Notes: generated by a model from the sequence alone, not told the origin. A stretch of 64,000 nt of DNA from Yinghuangia soli (GCF_021502675.1 NZ_JAKFHA010000010.1:124001-188000); one strand, 5' to 3'. Positions 7,797 through 17,316 are shown, counted from the stretch's first letter. A program made the numbers and translations.

Positions 7797-9305
7797 ATGG
7801 CGGCACCGGGGGTACCGAAAGCAGCGGAAGTGCCCGAAGCCCCCAAGGCTTCGGGCCCGCCGCCGCGCGAGGCGCGCACCGCGCTGTCCGCGCTCGCCTG
7901 GAACTCGTCGGCGGCGCTGGCCGGCGCCCTGCTCCAGCTCTGCTACACCGCGTTCACCGCGCGCGTGGTCCGGCCCGAGGGGTTCGGCGCGTTCGCGGCG
8001 GCCAGTGCCGCGCTCACGGTCCTGGGCTACGTGGCGGGCGCCGGGCTCTCGACCTACCTGCTGCGCGCCGAGGAGCTGACCCGGCGGACGGTGCGCACCG
8101 CCTACCGCGTCGCGTTCGGCGCCGGCGTGCTGTGCTGCGTGGCCGCGCAGTTCGCCGCGGCACCGGCAGCCGTGCTCTGGGGGCTGCCGGACATCGACCC
8201 GATCGTCCGGCTGTTCGGCCTGTTCTTCCTGACGCAGCCGGCTTCCCTGGTCGCCACCGCCGCGCTGCGGCGGCTCGACCACGCCCGGTTCGCCTCGCTC
8301 GCCGAGGCCTGGGCGCAATTCGCCGGGATGGCCTGCGGGGCCGCACTCCTGGCCGCCGGATGGAGCCCGTACGGCCTGGTCGCGGCCCAGGTGATCGCCC
8401 CCACGCTCGTCCTGGCGGCGGCCTCCGCGCGGCTGCGGACCTGTCCGCTTCCGGACGGCGAGCCGGTCCGGGCCGCTGCGATGCTGGGCGTCTCCGGTGC
8501 GTTCGCCGGCTACGGCGTGATCCAGGCGCTGGTCGCCGACGTCGCCCTGTGGGCGGTGACCCGGCATCTCGGATCCGCGGTCGGCGGGCAGTTCTCCCGG
8601 GCGGTGCTCATTGTCGGGATCCCCTCCTCTCTCCTCGCGCAGAGCCTGCGCCGCGCGTTTCTGCCGTCGATGGCCCGGGTCAACGGCCAAGGCGATTCGC
8701 TGGGCGGCATGCTGCCCGGGATCCTCGGGATGTCGTCCGCCCTTGCCTGCGTGTGCTTCGGGGCGCTGGCCGGGGTCGGGCCGCCGGTCGCGGCCCTGTT
8801 GCTCGGACCGGGCTGGGGAACCGTGGGACTGCTCGTGCCCGTACTCGCCGCGGGCGCCCCGCTGGTGCTGCTGTGCGCGGTGGGCTACGCGGTCGACGAG
8901 ACGCGCAAGAAGATGCTGTTCCTGCTGTACACGCAACTCCTGGTGCTGGCCGTGATGGCGGCGTGCACCGCGGCCGCCGTCACGCAGGTCCGGCACCTTG
9001 CGGTGTTCGCCCTCGGCGGTTCGCTGGCCGCCGGGGCGGGACACGCACTGCAGATCGCCCGCTGGCGCCGCGACGGCTTGATCCGGCCGGCCGCCCTGGT
9101 CCGGCCCTATGCGGTCCACGCCCTCATCGGTGCCGCCCTGGCAATGAGCGGATGGCTCGGCGTCCGTGCCGCGGACGGCAGTCCGGTGGCCGGCCTGGCC
9201 GGCGGGCTGCTCGGCATGTCCGTGGTGGCCGCGGCGTGCTGGGTGCTGCGCCGCCGCCTGCCGCTCTATTCGGCGGCGGTCGCCAACGGGCTTCTGCGGG
9301 GCTGA
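7797..9305 (+). CDS. Wzx-type oligosaccharide flippase (MOP superfamily)
   Basis: This 502-residue membrane protein has about 12-14 hydrophobic segments and an early SSAALAGALLQLCYTAFTAR-type stretch that resembles the first helices of polysaccharide-transport MATE/MOP proteins. The expected role is to flip undecaprenyl-linked repeat units across the membrane. It follows the initiating transferase by 3 bp, so the two are an operon. The first ~25 residues are low-complexity Pro/Glu/Ala and a later start is possible. Its last 40 bp overlap the convergent glycosyltransferase gene. Confidence 0.82.
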   Translation: MAAPGVPKAAEVPEAPKASGPPPREARTALSALAWNSSAALAGALLQLCYTAFTARVVRPEGFGAFAAASAALTVLGYVAGAGLSTYLLRAEELTRRTVRTAYRVAFGAGVLCCVAAQFAAAPAAVLWGLPDIDPIVRLFGLFFLTQPASLVATAALRRLDHARFASLAEAWAQFAGMACGAALLAAGWSPYGLVAAQVIAPTLVLAAASARLRTCPLPDGEPVRAAAMLGVSGAFAGYGVIQALVADVALWAVTRHLGSAVGGQFSRAVLIVGIPSSLLAQSLRRAFLPSMARVNGQGDSLGGMLPGILGMSSALACVCFGALAGVGPPVAALLLGPGWGTVGLLVPVLAAGAPLVLLCAVGYAVDETRKKMLFLLYTQLLVLAVMAACTAAAVTQVRHLAVFALGGSLAAGAGHALQIARWRRDGLIRPAALVRPYAVHALIGAALAMSGWLGVRAADGSPVAGLAGGLLGMSVVAAACWVLRRRLPLYSAAVANGLLRG

Positions 9306-10441
9306 TCGACCAGCGCACGGTACAACTCCTCGGTGCGCCGCACCCACGCCTCCTCGGTGAACCGCTCGGCGAACACCGCCCGGCAGTGGCCGACCAGCGC
9401 GGGAAAGCGCCGGGCCGCCTCGTCGAGCACCGGCAGCAGCGGCTCGTCCCACCCCACCACGGTCCCGGTGCCCGCGGCGCGGACCGACTCGGCCACCGAG
9501 GAGCCTTCGAACGCCAGCACCGGCAGCCCGGCCGCCAGCGCCTCGACATAGACCAGGGGAGCGCCCTCGAAGCAGCGGCTGGGGAACACCAGCCCGCGCC
9601 GCCCGGGCAGCCCGGCGCGCAGCTCGGCCCGGCTCAGCGCGCCCAGGAAGCGCACCTGCGCCGGCGCGGCCGCCCGTGCCGCATCCCGGAGTTCGCCGTC
9701 GCCGACGACGTCCAGCGGTACGGACTCCGGCCACCGGGCCAGGAGTTCCAGGATGCCCTTCTCCGCGGTCAGGCGGCCCGCGAAGAGCCATGCACCGCCG
9801 CGGGCGGGCTCCCGGGGCGCAGCGGGGGCGTCCGCGAAGTTCGGGATCAGCACCGTGCGTTCCGCCGGGATGCCGGCCCGGGCGTACATCCGGCGGCCGA
9901 GCTCGGACAGCACGACGAGCCGGTCGGCCCGGCTCAGCAGCGGATCGGCCGGCGCGCCCTTGCGGTTCGCCCACGCCAGCGGTGCGGACGCGACGCGCGA
10001 ATCGCGGTAGCACCCGTTCCGCAGCCCGGCCCAGCGGTCCCCGTCCAGGCAGGACGTGCACACCGAGCCGGCCCGGTACAGCGTCGAACCCGCGCAGATC
10101 GGCCGGAAGTTGTGCACGGTGGCGACCAGCGGGCCGGGCCACGCGCGCACCCAGCCGCGCGTCAGATTGGGGAAGAGGTTGTGCACGTGCACGACGTCCG
10201 GCCGGAACGACCGCAGCCGGGCGAGCGGGGTCCGGCCCAGCCCGGTGGCCACGGTCGCGGCCGCCCGCAGCGGATGCAGGCGCGACGCGCGCGCCTCGTC
10301 GTCGGTGTGCACCGCGACGAGTTCGACCTCGTGCCCGGCCCGGCGCAGCGCCGCGACCTGATCGCGGACCGCCTCGTTCTCCCCGCTGGGCCGGGCCGCC
10401 GAGTAGAAGCTGTGCACCACGGCGATGCGCAGCGGCGTCAC
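9266..10441 (-). CDS. Glycosyltransferase family 4
   Basis: This 391-residue GT-B fold enzyme starts with RIAVVHSFYSAARPSGENE, continues with the DVVHVHNLFPNLT motif, and carries the donor-site block AWLFAGRLTAEKGI followed by FPSRCFEGAPLVYVEALAAG with the E-x7-E arrangement of retaining GT4 enzymes. A CxxC pair (CTSCLDGD) in the acceptor domain may bind metal, as in some GT4 members. GTG at 10441 has GGAGGAAAG in front and overlaps the stop of the upstream WecG-like gene (GTGA). The donor sugar is unknown. Confidence 0.88.
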   Translation of the reverse strand: MTPLRIAVVHSFYSAARPSGENEAVRDQVAALRRAGHEVELVAVHTDDEARASRLHPLRAAATVATGLGRTPLARLRSFRPDVVHVHNLFPNLTRGWVRAWPGPLVATVHNFRPICAGSTLYRAGSVCTSCLDGDRWAGLRNGCYRDSRVASAPLAWANRKGAPADPLLSRADRLVVLSELGRRMYARAGIPAERTVLIPNFADAPAAPREPARGGAWLFAGRLTAEKGILELLARWPESVPLDVVGDGELRDAARAAAPAQVRFLGALSRAELRAGLPGRRGLVFPSRCFEGAPLVYVEALAAGLPVLAFEGSSVAESVRAAGTGTVVGWDEPLLPVLDEAARRFPALVGHCRAVFAERFTEEAWVRRTEELYRALVDQPRRSPLATAAE

Positions 10442-11208
10442 CTTTCCTCCGGCGCGCGCATGCGCGGCGGTCGCCGCGCGATGCGGGCCAGGTAGGAGGG
10501 GTTGTTGCGCAAGTAGCGCCAGGCCAGCCGCCGCGGCTCGGTGGCCATGCGGTACGACCACTCCAGCCCGCGTCGGGACATCCATGCGGGGGCACGCGAG
10601 GTCCGGCCGGTGTGCACGTCGAACGCCGCGCCGACACCGAACAGCACCGCGGCGTCCAGGGCCGCGCGGTGCTCGGCCATCCACCGCTCCTGCTTCGGCG
10701 TGGACAGGCCGACCCACACCAGGTCCGCGCCGCTGCCGTTGATGCGGGCCACGATCGACCCGGCCTCGCGCGGCGTGAGCGGCCGGAACGGCGGCGAGTA
10801 GGACCCCGCGACCTGCAAGCCGGGGAACCGTGCCTGCAGGCGCTCGGCCAGCAGCTCCGGTACGCCCTCGGCACCGCCGTAGAAGTACGACCGCCAGCCG
10901 CGTTCGGCGGCGCGGGCCAGGACGTCCAGCATCAGGTCCGGCCCGGCCACCTGCCGCATGTGGCGTGCGCCCGCGCGGTGCCCGGCCCACACCATCGGCA
11001 TGCCATCCGGCACCGTGAGCCCGGACTTGTTGTGCACGCGCAGGAGTTGGGGGTCGCGTTGGGCCTCCATGACGCCGTGCACGCCGGTCACGCAGACGTA
11101 GTGGCGCTCGCCTTCGTCGACCCATCGCGTGATCTCGCGGAGCGCGTCGGCCGGGTCGACCGCGCTGACGCCGACGCCGAGCACGTCCACGCGCGCGATG
11201 GGGCTCAC
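10438..11208 (-). CDS. WecG/TagA/CpsF family glycosyltransferase
   Basis: This 256-residue protein contains the family blocks VTGVHGVMEAQRDPQL, VPDGMPMVWAG, GADLVWVGLSTPKQERWM and LFGVGAAFDVHTG, then the RRGLEWSYRM element near the C-terminus. Members add the second sugar (ManNAc, GlcA or similar) to an undecaprenyl-diphosphate-linked first sugar and act as peripheral inner-membrane enzymes. Here it most likely follows the initiating transferase at 7167. Its GTG overlaps the stop of the epimerase gene and its stop overlaps the GT4 start, both as GTGA, giving a tight three-gene operon. Confidence 0.9.
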   Translation of the reverse strand: MSPIARVDVLGVGVSAVDPADALREITRWVDEGERHYVCVTGVHGVMEAQRDPQLLRVHNKSGLTVPDGMPMVWAGHRAGARHMRQVAGPDLMLDVLARAAERGWRSYFYGGAEGVPELLAERLQARFPGLQVAGSYSPPFRPLTPREAGSIVARINGSGADLVWVGLSTPKQERWMAEHRAALDAAVLFGVGAAFDVHTGRTSRAPAWMSRRGLEWSYRMATEPRRLAWRYLRNNPSYLARIARRPPRMRAPEER

Positions 11209-12200
11209 CGGCGCGGACCAGTGCCGTCGAGGGCCGCCTTCACCTGCGCGTGGATCCAGCGGTAGGTCGGCTCCAGACCCTGCAGCAGGCTGGTGGACGG
11301 CGCCCATTCCAGCTCCTTGACCACCCGGGTGTTGTCGCTGTTGCGGCCCCGCACGCCGAGCGCCCCGGGCACATGCCGCCGACCGAGGCGCACACCGGCG
11401 ATCTGCTCGACCGCGGCGTACAGTTCGTTGATCGTCACCGACTGGTCGGAGCCGATGTTGAGCGGTTCCACGGCGCCGCTGCGGGTGAGCCGCAGCGTGC
11501 CCGCGACGCAGTCGTCGATGTAGGTGAAGCTGCGCACCTGCTCGCCGTCGCCCCAGATCTCGATCGCGTCGCCGCCGGTGAGCGCCGCGATGGCGACCTT
11601 GCGGCAGGCGGCCGCGGGGGCCTTTTCCCGGCCGCCGTCCCAAGTACCGTGCGGACCATAGATGTTGTGGTAGCGCGCGGTGCGTGTGGCCAGCCCGTAG
11701 TCCTCGCGGAAGTGCCGGGCCATGCGCTCGCTGAACAGCTTCTCCCAGCCGTAGCCGTCCTCCGGCATCGCGGGGTACGCGTCCTCCTCGCGCAGTGGCA
11801 GGACCGCGGCTTCGGTCTGCTTGTCCGCGGCGTACACGCAGGCGGACGACGCGTAGAAGTAGCGGCCCACACCGGCATCGCGCGAGGCCATGAGCATGTG
11901 TGTGCTGGACAGTACCGACAGCATGCACGCGGCCTTGTTGTTCTCGATGAACCCCATGCCGCCCATGTCGGCGGCGAGGTGGTAGACCTCGCCCACGCCG
12001 CCATGGACGGTCTCCTCGCAGGCATCGAGGACCGAGACGTCGCGCACGAGGTTCTGCGCGCCGGCGTGCTGCTGGTACCACTCCGTGAGCGGCTTGCGGT
12101 CCACCGCGCGAACGGACTTGCCCTCGGCCAGCAGGGCCCGGGTCAAGTGTCCGCCGATGAACCCTCCCGCTCCGGTGACCACGGCGTCTACATACGGCAT
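11205..12200 (-). CDS. GDP-mannose 3,5-epimerase-like NAD-dependent epimerase
   Basis: This 331-residue extended SDR has GxxGxxG at residues 10-16, HLAADMGGMGFIENN (74-88), catalytic Cys121 in SSACVY, YxxxK at Tyr150/Lys154, a GGREKAPAAA block with Lys193, QVRSFTYIDD at 221-230, and GVRGRNSDN. This set matches plant-type GDP-mannose 3,5-epimerase much better than dTDP-glucose dehydratases or UDP-galactose epimerases, including the extra Cys and Lys used for epimerisation at C3 and C5. The likely products are GDP-L-galactose or GDP-L-gulose for the polymer. ATG at 12200 has GGGGAG ahead. It heads the operon with the two glycosyltransferases. Confidence 0.88.
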   Translation of the reverse strand: MPYVDAVVTGAGGFIGGHLTRALLAEGKSVRAVDRKPLTEWYQQHAGAQNLVRDVSVLDACEETVHGGVGEVYHLAADMGGMGFIENNKAACMLSVLSSTHMLMASRDAGVGRYFYASSACVYAADKQTEAAVLPLREEDAYPAMPEDGYGWEKLFSERMARHFREDYGLATRTARYHNIYGPHGTWDGGREKAPAAACRKVAIAALTGGDAIEIWGDGEQVRSFTYIDDCVAGTLRLTRSGAVEPLNIGSDQSVTINELYAAVEQIAGVRLGRRHVPGALGVRGRNSDNTRVVKELEWAPSTSLLQGLEPTYRWIHAQVKAALDGTGPRR

Positions 12201-12367
12201 AAGTGGCTCCCCGGGTACGAAACGGGATAAATATGCGCAGACAATAGGTTGCGCACCCGCCGCACTCCGCAACTGCGACACGCACCTCCGCCGACAGCCA
12301 CCCGATCAGCCCATGCGAAACGCCCGCTTGCCGCAGGGGGACCGCGGCAGCGCTGCGTACGGGGTGG

Positions 12368-14644
12368 TCAGGCGTGGGCGCCGCTCTTGGCGTCGACGGC
12401 ATGCAGGACGCCGTTGTGGGCGACCGCGTAGACCAGGCGTCCGTCCGTCACCGGGCGCGTGTAGACCGCGCCGATCTCGGCGGACCAGCCGGGTTCGCCG
12501 GTGACCGCCTCGAACGCGTGCAGCGCCTTGTCGTCGCCGACCAGGAGGCTGCCGCCGACGATGATCGGACAGGACAGGAACGCCGTCTCGGTGGCCTTGA
12601 GCGGCCTCTGCCACTGGGGTTCGGCGTCCTTGGCCTTCAGCGCCAGGATTTCCCGCTTGCCGACCGCATAGACGAGGCCGGCGGCGGCGTACGGCCAGGA
12701 CAGGAGGCGGCCGGTGACGGCGATGTGGCCGATGCTCGACGCCCACAGCTGCTTGCCGTCGCCCGCCTTGAGCGCCTCCAGGTTCTGCTCCTGGTCGAGC
12801 GCATACACCTGCCCGTCCGACACGGCGGGAGCGAACACGTAGGGGAACGGGCTCCGGGCGGACTTCCAGCGCAGCTTTCCGGTCGCGGCATCAAGGGCGT
12901 GGATGCGGAAGTCCGCGCTGGTGATGTAGACGGTGCCATCGGCCACGGTCGGGGTCGAGTAGACCGCGCCGCCGGTCGCGGCGCTCCAGCGTTTGACGCC
13001 GGTCACGGCGTCCAGGGCGTAGACGCTCTTGTCCTCGCTCCCGACGTAGACGAGGCCGTCCGCCACGACCGGGTCGCGGGGCATCTGGATCGTCGGCGCC
13101 GTCCACCTGTTGCTGCCGTCGGCGGCATTGAGCGCCATGAGACCGGTGCGCTCGCTCGCGACGTAGACCAGGCCGGCGGCGGCGGCAGGTGCGCCGAGTT
13201 CGCTGCCGAACGGCTTGCTCCACTTTTTCGTGCCCGTGGCGGCATCGACCGCGAAGAGCTCCGAGCCGACCGTCACGTAGACCAGGCCGTCGGAGAGCGC
13301 CGGGGAGTTCACGGACGGCTCGCCCACGGTGAGCTTCCACGGTGTTGCTGCCGGGGGTGCCCCGGGCGTTGCCGGTGCGGACGGTGATGCCTGGGACGAT
13401 CCGGCGGGCGAGGACTTCGCGTTCCCCGCGGGCGTCTCGCCGCTGCCGCTGCCCCTGGTCGCGAGGACGGCCGCGGCCGCGCCGCCCGCGGCAGCCGCGG
13501 CGGTGATCCCCAGCCAGAGCGCTGTGCGGCGGGTCACCGGCTTGCGGGGCTCGGGGGACGCCAGGGGCTCGGGGCCCTCGCCGTGCGCCCCGGCCGGTGC
13601 CGCCGCGGCCGCGGACCGGCGGTCCGAACTGTCCGATCCGCCGACGTCGTTCGTGGCGTCCGTCCGCTCGGCAGGCGGCGGCACCGGGCGGGGCGTGTTG
13701 CCGCTGCGCGGGATCCGCGGGGCCGTCGCGGTCGCTTCCATCTGCGCCCAGACGGTCCCGGAGGACGACGGCGAAGACGACGGGTCCGGCGGCACCGCGG
13801 CCCACGGGCCCGAAGAGGCGGCCGGCGCAACGTGCGTCGCCAGCCCGTGCAGCATCCGGGCCACGTCGGCCGCGGAATCGGGCCGGTCCTCCGGTGCCTT
13901 CGCGAGCAGGTGCAGGACGAGGTCGTCGATCGCGGCGGGGATGCCCGGCCGCGACGCACCGGGCGGTGTGGGCGCCTGGTACAGGTGCGCGGTCATCGCC
14001 GCCACCGGCCCCGAAGCCGAGTCGAACGGCTGGCTGCCGGTGAGGAATTCGTGCAGCACGCAGCCGAGCGAGTACAGGTCGGACCGGCCGTCGCCGGGCC
14101 GCAGGTCGAAACGTTCCGGCGCCATGTAGGCGAACGTGCCCATGATCTGGCTGGACGTCTCGGTGCCCGCCATGAACCGGGCGATCCCGAAGTCGAGCAC
14201 CTTGATCGTGCCGTCCCGCAGGCACATCAGGTTCGCGGGCTTGAGGTCGCGGTGCACGATGCCCGCCTCGTGCGCGGCCGCGAGCGCCGCGGCAGTCTGC
14301 GCGGCCCAGTCGAGCGCGACCGGCACCGGCGGCGGCCCGGCGCTCTTGAGCAGCGTGGCCAGGTCCCGGCCGTCCACGAACTCCATGACCAGGAACATGG
14401 CGTCGCTGTCGGGGTCCTGCCCGAGATCGTGCACGGTCACCACGCCGGGGTGGTTGAGCCCGCCCGCAGTACGGGCCTCGCGGAAGAAGAGATCGGACGC
14501 GAACCGGTCCTGGTGGCCGGTGGGCAGCAGCTTGACCGCGACGCGCCGCCCGATCAGCCGGTCCCGGCCCTCCCAGACCTCGCCCATACCGCCGCGGCCG
14601 AGGAGCCCGACCAGCTCGTATCTGTCCACCAGCACACGTGACAC
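12368..14644 (-). CDS. Membrane Ser/Thr protein kinase with C-terminal PQQ-type beta-propeller
   Basis: This 758-residue protein begins with a Pkn-type kinase domain (1-270) with GRGGMG (16-21), Lys38, HRDLKPAN (131-138) and DFG (151-153). A Pro/Ser linker and one membrane helix (about 373-395) follow. About seven PQQ/YncE-like repeats (440-758) of the form VYV-x-ALDA-TG-x-x-W are predicted outside the cell. The arrangement suggests the propeller senses a wall ligand and passes the signal to the kinase. It reads away from the glycopolymer locus with its stop 167 bp from the epimerase start. No cognate phosphatase is adjacent. Confidence 0.93.
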   Translation of the reverse strand: MSRVLVDRYELVGLLGRGGMGEVWEGRDRLIGRRVAVKLLPTGHQDRFASDLFFREARTAGGLNHPGVVTVHDLGQDPDSDAMFLVMEFVDGRDLATLLKSAGPPPVPVALDWAAQTAAALAAAHEAGIVHRDLKPANLMCLRDGTIKVLDFGIARFMAGTETSSQIMGTFAYMAPERFDLRPGDGRSDLYSLGCVLHEFLTGSQPFDSASGPVAAMTAHLYQAPTPPGASRPGIPAAIDDLVLHLLAKAPEDRPDSAADVARMLHGLATHVAPAASSGPWAAVPPDPSSSPSSSGTVWAQMEATATAPRIPRSGNTPRPVPPPAERTDATNDVGGSDSSDRRSAAAAAPAGAHGEGPEPLASPEPRKPVTRRTALWLGITAAAAAGGAAAAVLATRGSGSGETPAGNAKSSPAGSSQASPSAPATPGAPPAATPWKLTVGEPSVNSPALSDGLVYVTVGSELFAVDAATGTKKWSKPFGSELGAPAAAAGLVYVASERTGLMALNAADGSNRWTAPTIQMPRDPVVADGLVYVGSEDKSVYALDAVTGVKRWSAATGGAVYSTPTVADGTVYITSADFRIHALDAATGKLRWKSARSPFPYVFAPAVSDGQVYALDQEQNLEALKAGDGKQLWASSIGHIAVTGRLLSWPYAAAGLVYAVGKREILALKAKDAEPQWQRPLKATETAFLSCPIIVGGSLLVGDDKALHAFEAVTGEPGWSAEIGAVYTRPVTDGRLVYAVAHNGVLHAVDAKSGAHA

Positions 14645-14747
14645 CTACGCCCCCTGTTCAGGTCGGCGATCACGTTCTCACATCCGCAGGCGGATCCCGG
14701 GACCGGCCGGGCGGTTTTCTCCGCCGCGGCTGCCGCGCCGGTCGGCG

Positions 14748-15599
14748 TCAGGGGGCGGGTCGGAAGCGTGCGAGGAGTTCGCCGCCGTCGACGCGCGTCT
14801 CGAAGACCGGCTGGGGGGCGGTGGCCGGCCCGCGCACGACCGCGCCGTCCGCGAGGCGGAAGGTGCTGCCGTGCCACGGGCAGGTGACGCAGCCGTCGTC
14901 CGCGGCCCCTTCCCACAGCGGCCCGGACAGGTGCGCGCAGCGTCCGGCCAGCACATCCGCACCGCCGCTGCGGCGGACCACCACCAGAGCGGTCTCGCCG
15001 ATGAGGTGCTCGACCGGTTTGCCCTCGGGCAGGTCGGCGAGCCGCCCCAAGGAGTGCCACCGGTCGTCCAAGGCCGCGCGGAGGGAGGCGGTGCGGTCGG
15101 CGCCGGTGGCCTGCCGGTACGCCAGGTGTCCGCCCAAAAAGCCGCCCGCACCCACCGCGGCGAGGCCGGCGAGTGCCAGGAGCCGCCCGCGGACGGGCCG
15201 CCGGCGCAGCCGGGCGAGCAGCGAGGCCGTGTACAGGCCCAGGCCGATGCTGTTGCACACCATGTGGGCCACGCCGACGCGCTGCTGTTCCTTCCCGGTG
15301 GCCGCGAGATCGACAGCCCCTGCCGCCGCGGCCGGCACCGCGGCGCCCAGGCCGACCGCGATCAGCGCGGCCGACGCGGGTCCGGTACGCGGCACGAAGT
15401 CCAGCACCGACGCGGAAGCCCATGTCCCGACCGGCACCTGGACCAGCACCGGGTGCAGCGGGTGCCCGAGCGGAACCCCGTGCAGGGTGTCCCGCACCCG
15501 GCCCTCCGGCACCCGCCCGGACAGCGCCTGCAGCAGAGCCGCAGGCCGGTCGAGGCTCCGGGTGCGTTCCAGACGTGTGGTGATCGCCGTGATGCCCAT
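14748..15599 (-). CDS. DUF2231 membrane domain fused to a Rieske [2Fe-2S] domain
   Basis: This 283-residue protein has, in its first ~165 residues, a DUF2231-like membrane region with HGVPLGHPLHPVLVQVPVG and about four helices. The last ~100 residues are a Rieske ferredoxin domain with both ligand pairs, Cys221-x-His223 and Cys240-x2-His243 (CAHLSGP and CPWHGS). It should carry an intact 2Fe-2S cluster held at the membrane as an electron-transfer protein; the partner is unknown. ATG at 15599 is the first start consistent with the domain. It is 69 bp downstream of, and co-directional with, the MFS gene. Confidence 0.85.
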   Translation of the reverse strand: MGITAITTRLERTRSLDRPAALLQALSGRVPEGRVRDTLHGVPLGHPLHPVLVQVPVGTWASASVLDFVPRTGPASAALIAVGLGAAVPAAAAGAVDLAATGKEQQRVGVAHMVCNSIGLGLYTASLLARLRRRPVRGRLLALAGLAAVGAGGFLGGHLAYRQATGADRTASLRAALDDRWHSLGRLADLPEGKPVEHLIGETALVVVRRSGGADVLAGRCAHLSGPLWEGAADDGCVTCPWHGSTFRLADGAVVRGPATAPQPVFETRVDGGELLARFRPAP

Positions 15600-15668
15600 G
15601 TCCAGGCGCTGCCCGCAAGAGCGGCCGGCATGCGGCCCGCCCTGCACCCCGGGCGCGCATCCGGTCCG

Positions 15669-17132
15669 TCAGTCCCGGACGGCCCGAGCGCGGATGTGGA
15701 CGGCCGCTATCGCCGATGCGGCGAGGACCAGCAGGACGGACGCGGCTCGGAAGGCGGTGGTCCACCGCGGATCGCCCGCGGCCGGGAGGCCCGCGCCGAG
15801 GGTCTGGTGGAAGACCAGGCCGGTCACCGCGATGCCCAGGGCGCCGGCCACTTCCTGGACGGTGCCGAGGACGGCGGCCGCCGTACCGGAAAGCCGGGTG
15901 CGCACGCCTACCAGGGCTGCGGCGGTGAGCGGGGCCATGAGCAGGCCCATGCCCGCGCCGGTGACCGCGAGCCCGGCGATCAGCCCGAGCGGTACGGACG
16001 TCCCGGTCGCGGGCGCGGCCCACCCCGTGGCCGCCAGGCCGGCGGCGAGGACGGCCGCGCCGATCAGCGGGAGCCGGCTGCCGAGCCGCCCGGTGAGCCG
16101 GCCGGTGTGCATCGAGGTGGCGAAGAACCCGGCGTTGAGTGCCGTGCATATCGCTCCCGCGGCGAGCGGCGACAGCCCGGCGCCGTCCTGCAGGCCGACC
16201 GCGAGCACCGACGTCAGTCCCGCGGAGGCCCCGAACAGCAAGGCGATGCACAGCAGTCCGGCCGCGAACCCGCGCTCGCGGAACACCGCGGGGTCGACGA
16301 GCAGCCCGCGTCCGGCGGCCGTCCGGCGCCGCTGCTGCGCGGCGAAGGCGGCGAACAGCGGTACGGCCGAGGCCAGTACCGGCCACGTCCACCAGGACGT
16401 CCCGGCCTCGGGAGCGGCGGCCAGCGGCAGGACGACGGCGATCAGCCCGGCCGCGGCCAGCGCGGCGCCGAGCAGGTCGAGGCCGTTCCGGTCCGGTACG
16501 GAGCGCTCCCCGCGCGGCAGCACCGCAGGGGCGAACAGGAGCGCGGCGGCGCCCAGCGGGATGTTGACCAGGAAGCAGGTACGCCAGCCCAGCCCGGCCG
16601 GGTCGACCGCGACCAGCAGGCCGCCCACGACCTGGCCGCCGGTCCCGGCCAGCCCGACCGTCGCGCCGTACCAGGCGAATGCCCGGGCCCGGTCCGCACC
16701 GGGGAACAACGTGCCGAGCAGCGCAAGCACCTGAGGCCCCATCAGGGCGGCGGCGAGGCCCTGGACGATGCGCGCGCCGACGAGGAACTCCGCGTCGGGG
16801 GCGAGCCCGCAGGCCGCCGAGGCCGCGGTGAACAGCGCCAGTCCCGCCGCGAACACCCGGCGCGGGCCGTACAGGTCGCCGAGCCGGCCCGCGGTGATCA
16901 GGCCTGCGGCGTACGCCATTCCGTAGCCGATCAGGACCGTCTGCATCGCGGTGGCCCCGGCGTCCAGGTCGCGCCGCGCCGCGGGGCCCGCGGCATTGAC
17001 GATGAAGAAGTCCAGCGTCGTCATGAACACCGCGACGAGCAGGACCGGCAGCGCGGCCCAGCGGCTGCGCGGCCGCGCCGGGGGGTCGGCGAGGTGCGTG
17101 CGCACCGGCCGTTCGGGCGCGAGCAACGACAT
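15669..17132 (-). CDS. MFS transporter, DHA2-type drug/proton antiporter
   Basis: This 487-residue protein has about 14 predicted membrane helices. The first-helix motif MTTLDFFIVNAAGPAARRDL, the GRLGDLYGPRRVF motif between helices 2 and 3, and the ARIVQGLAAALMGPQVLAL motif C identify a DHA2-type multidrug efflux permease. ATG at 17132 has CGGAGG about 7 bases ahead. A second DHA2 pump lies just upstream in the same direction, separated by a strong hairpin, so each probably has its own transcript end. The substrate is unknown. Confidence 0.9.
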   Translation of the reverse strand: MSLLAPERPVRTHLADPPARPRSRWAALPVLLVAVFMTTLDFFIVNAAGPAARRDLDAGATAMQTVLIGYGMAYAAGLITAGRLGDLYGPRRVFAAGLALFTAASAACGLAPDAEFLVGARIVQGLAAALMGPQVLALLGTLFPGADRARAFAWYGATVGLAGTGGQVVGGLLVAVDPAGLGWRTCFLVNIPLGAAALLFAPAVLPRGERSVPDRNGLDLLGAALAAAGLIAVVLPLAAAPEAGTSWWTWPVLASAVPLFAAFAAQQRRRTAAGRGLLVDPAVFRERGFAAGLLCIALLFGASAGLTSVLAVGLQDGAGLSPLAAGAICTALNAGFFATSMHTGRLTGRLGSRLPLIGAAVLAAGLAATGWAAPATGTSVPLGLIAGLAVTGAGMGLLMAPLTAAALVGVRTRLSGTAAAVLGTVQEVAGALGIAVTGLVFHQTLGAGLPAAGDPRWTTAFRAASVLLVLAASAIAAVHIRARAVRD

Positions 17133-17232
17133 GAACGGACCTCCGAGGCAAGCCGGGAATGAGGAAGAAGGAAGAAGGAAGCGGGAAGGCAGAAGCGGAA
17201 ATCCGAAGGGCAGCGAAAGGGGCGAAGCGAAA

Positions 17233-17267
17233 GGGGGTGGCCCCGGCTGTTGCCGAGGGCCACCCCC
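17233..17267 (-). terminator. Rho-independent-type hairpin downstream of MFS gene 17317-18858
   Basis: A perfect 11-bp stem (GGGGGTGGCCC with its complement) is extended inside by a further 4-bp CGGC/GCCG stem around a TGTT loop. On the minus strand it is followed by TTTCGC, a modest T-run. It lies 50 bp after the stop of the second MFS gene. Confidence 0.75.
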
Positions 17268-17316
17268 TCCAGGGGCCGGGTGCGGTGTGCCGCCTCCGGT
17301 CCGGGCCGGTTCCGGC

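Noticed and set aside
7044-10874. A 1276-codon open frame on the minus strand across the sugar transferase and flippase genes
   Set aside because: It is antisense to clear genes, has Arg/Gly/Pro-biased composition typical of wrong frames in GC-rich DNA, and contains no domain.
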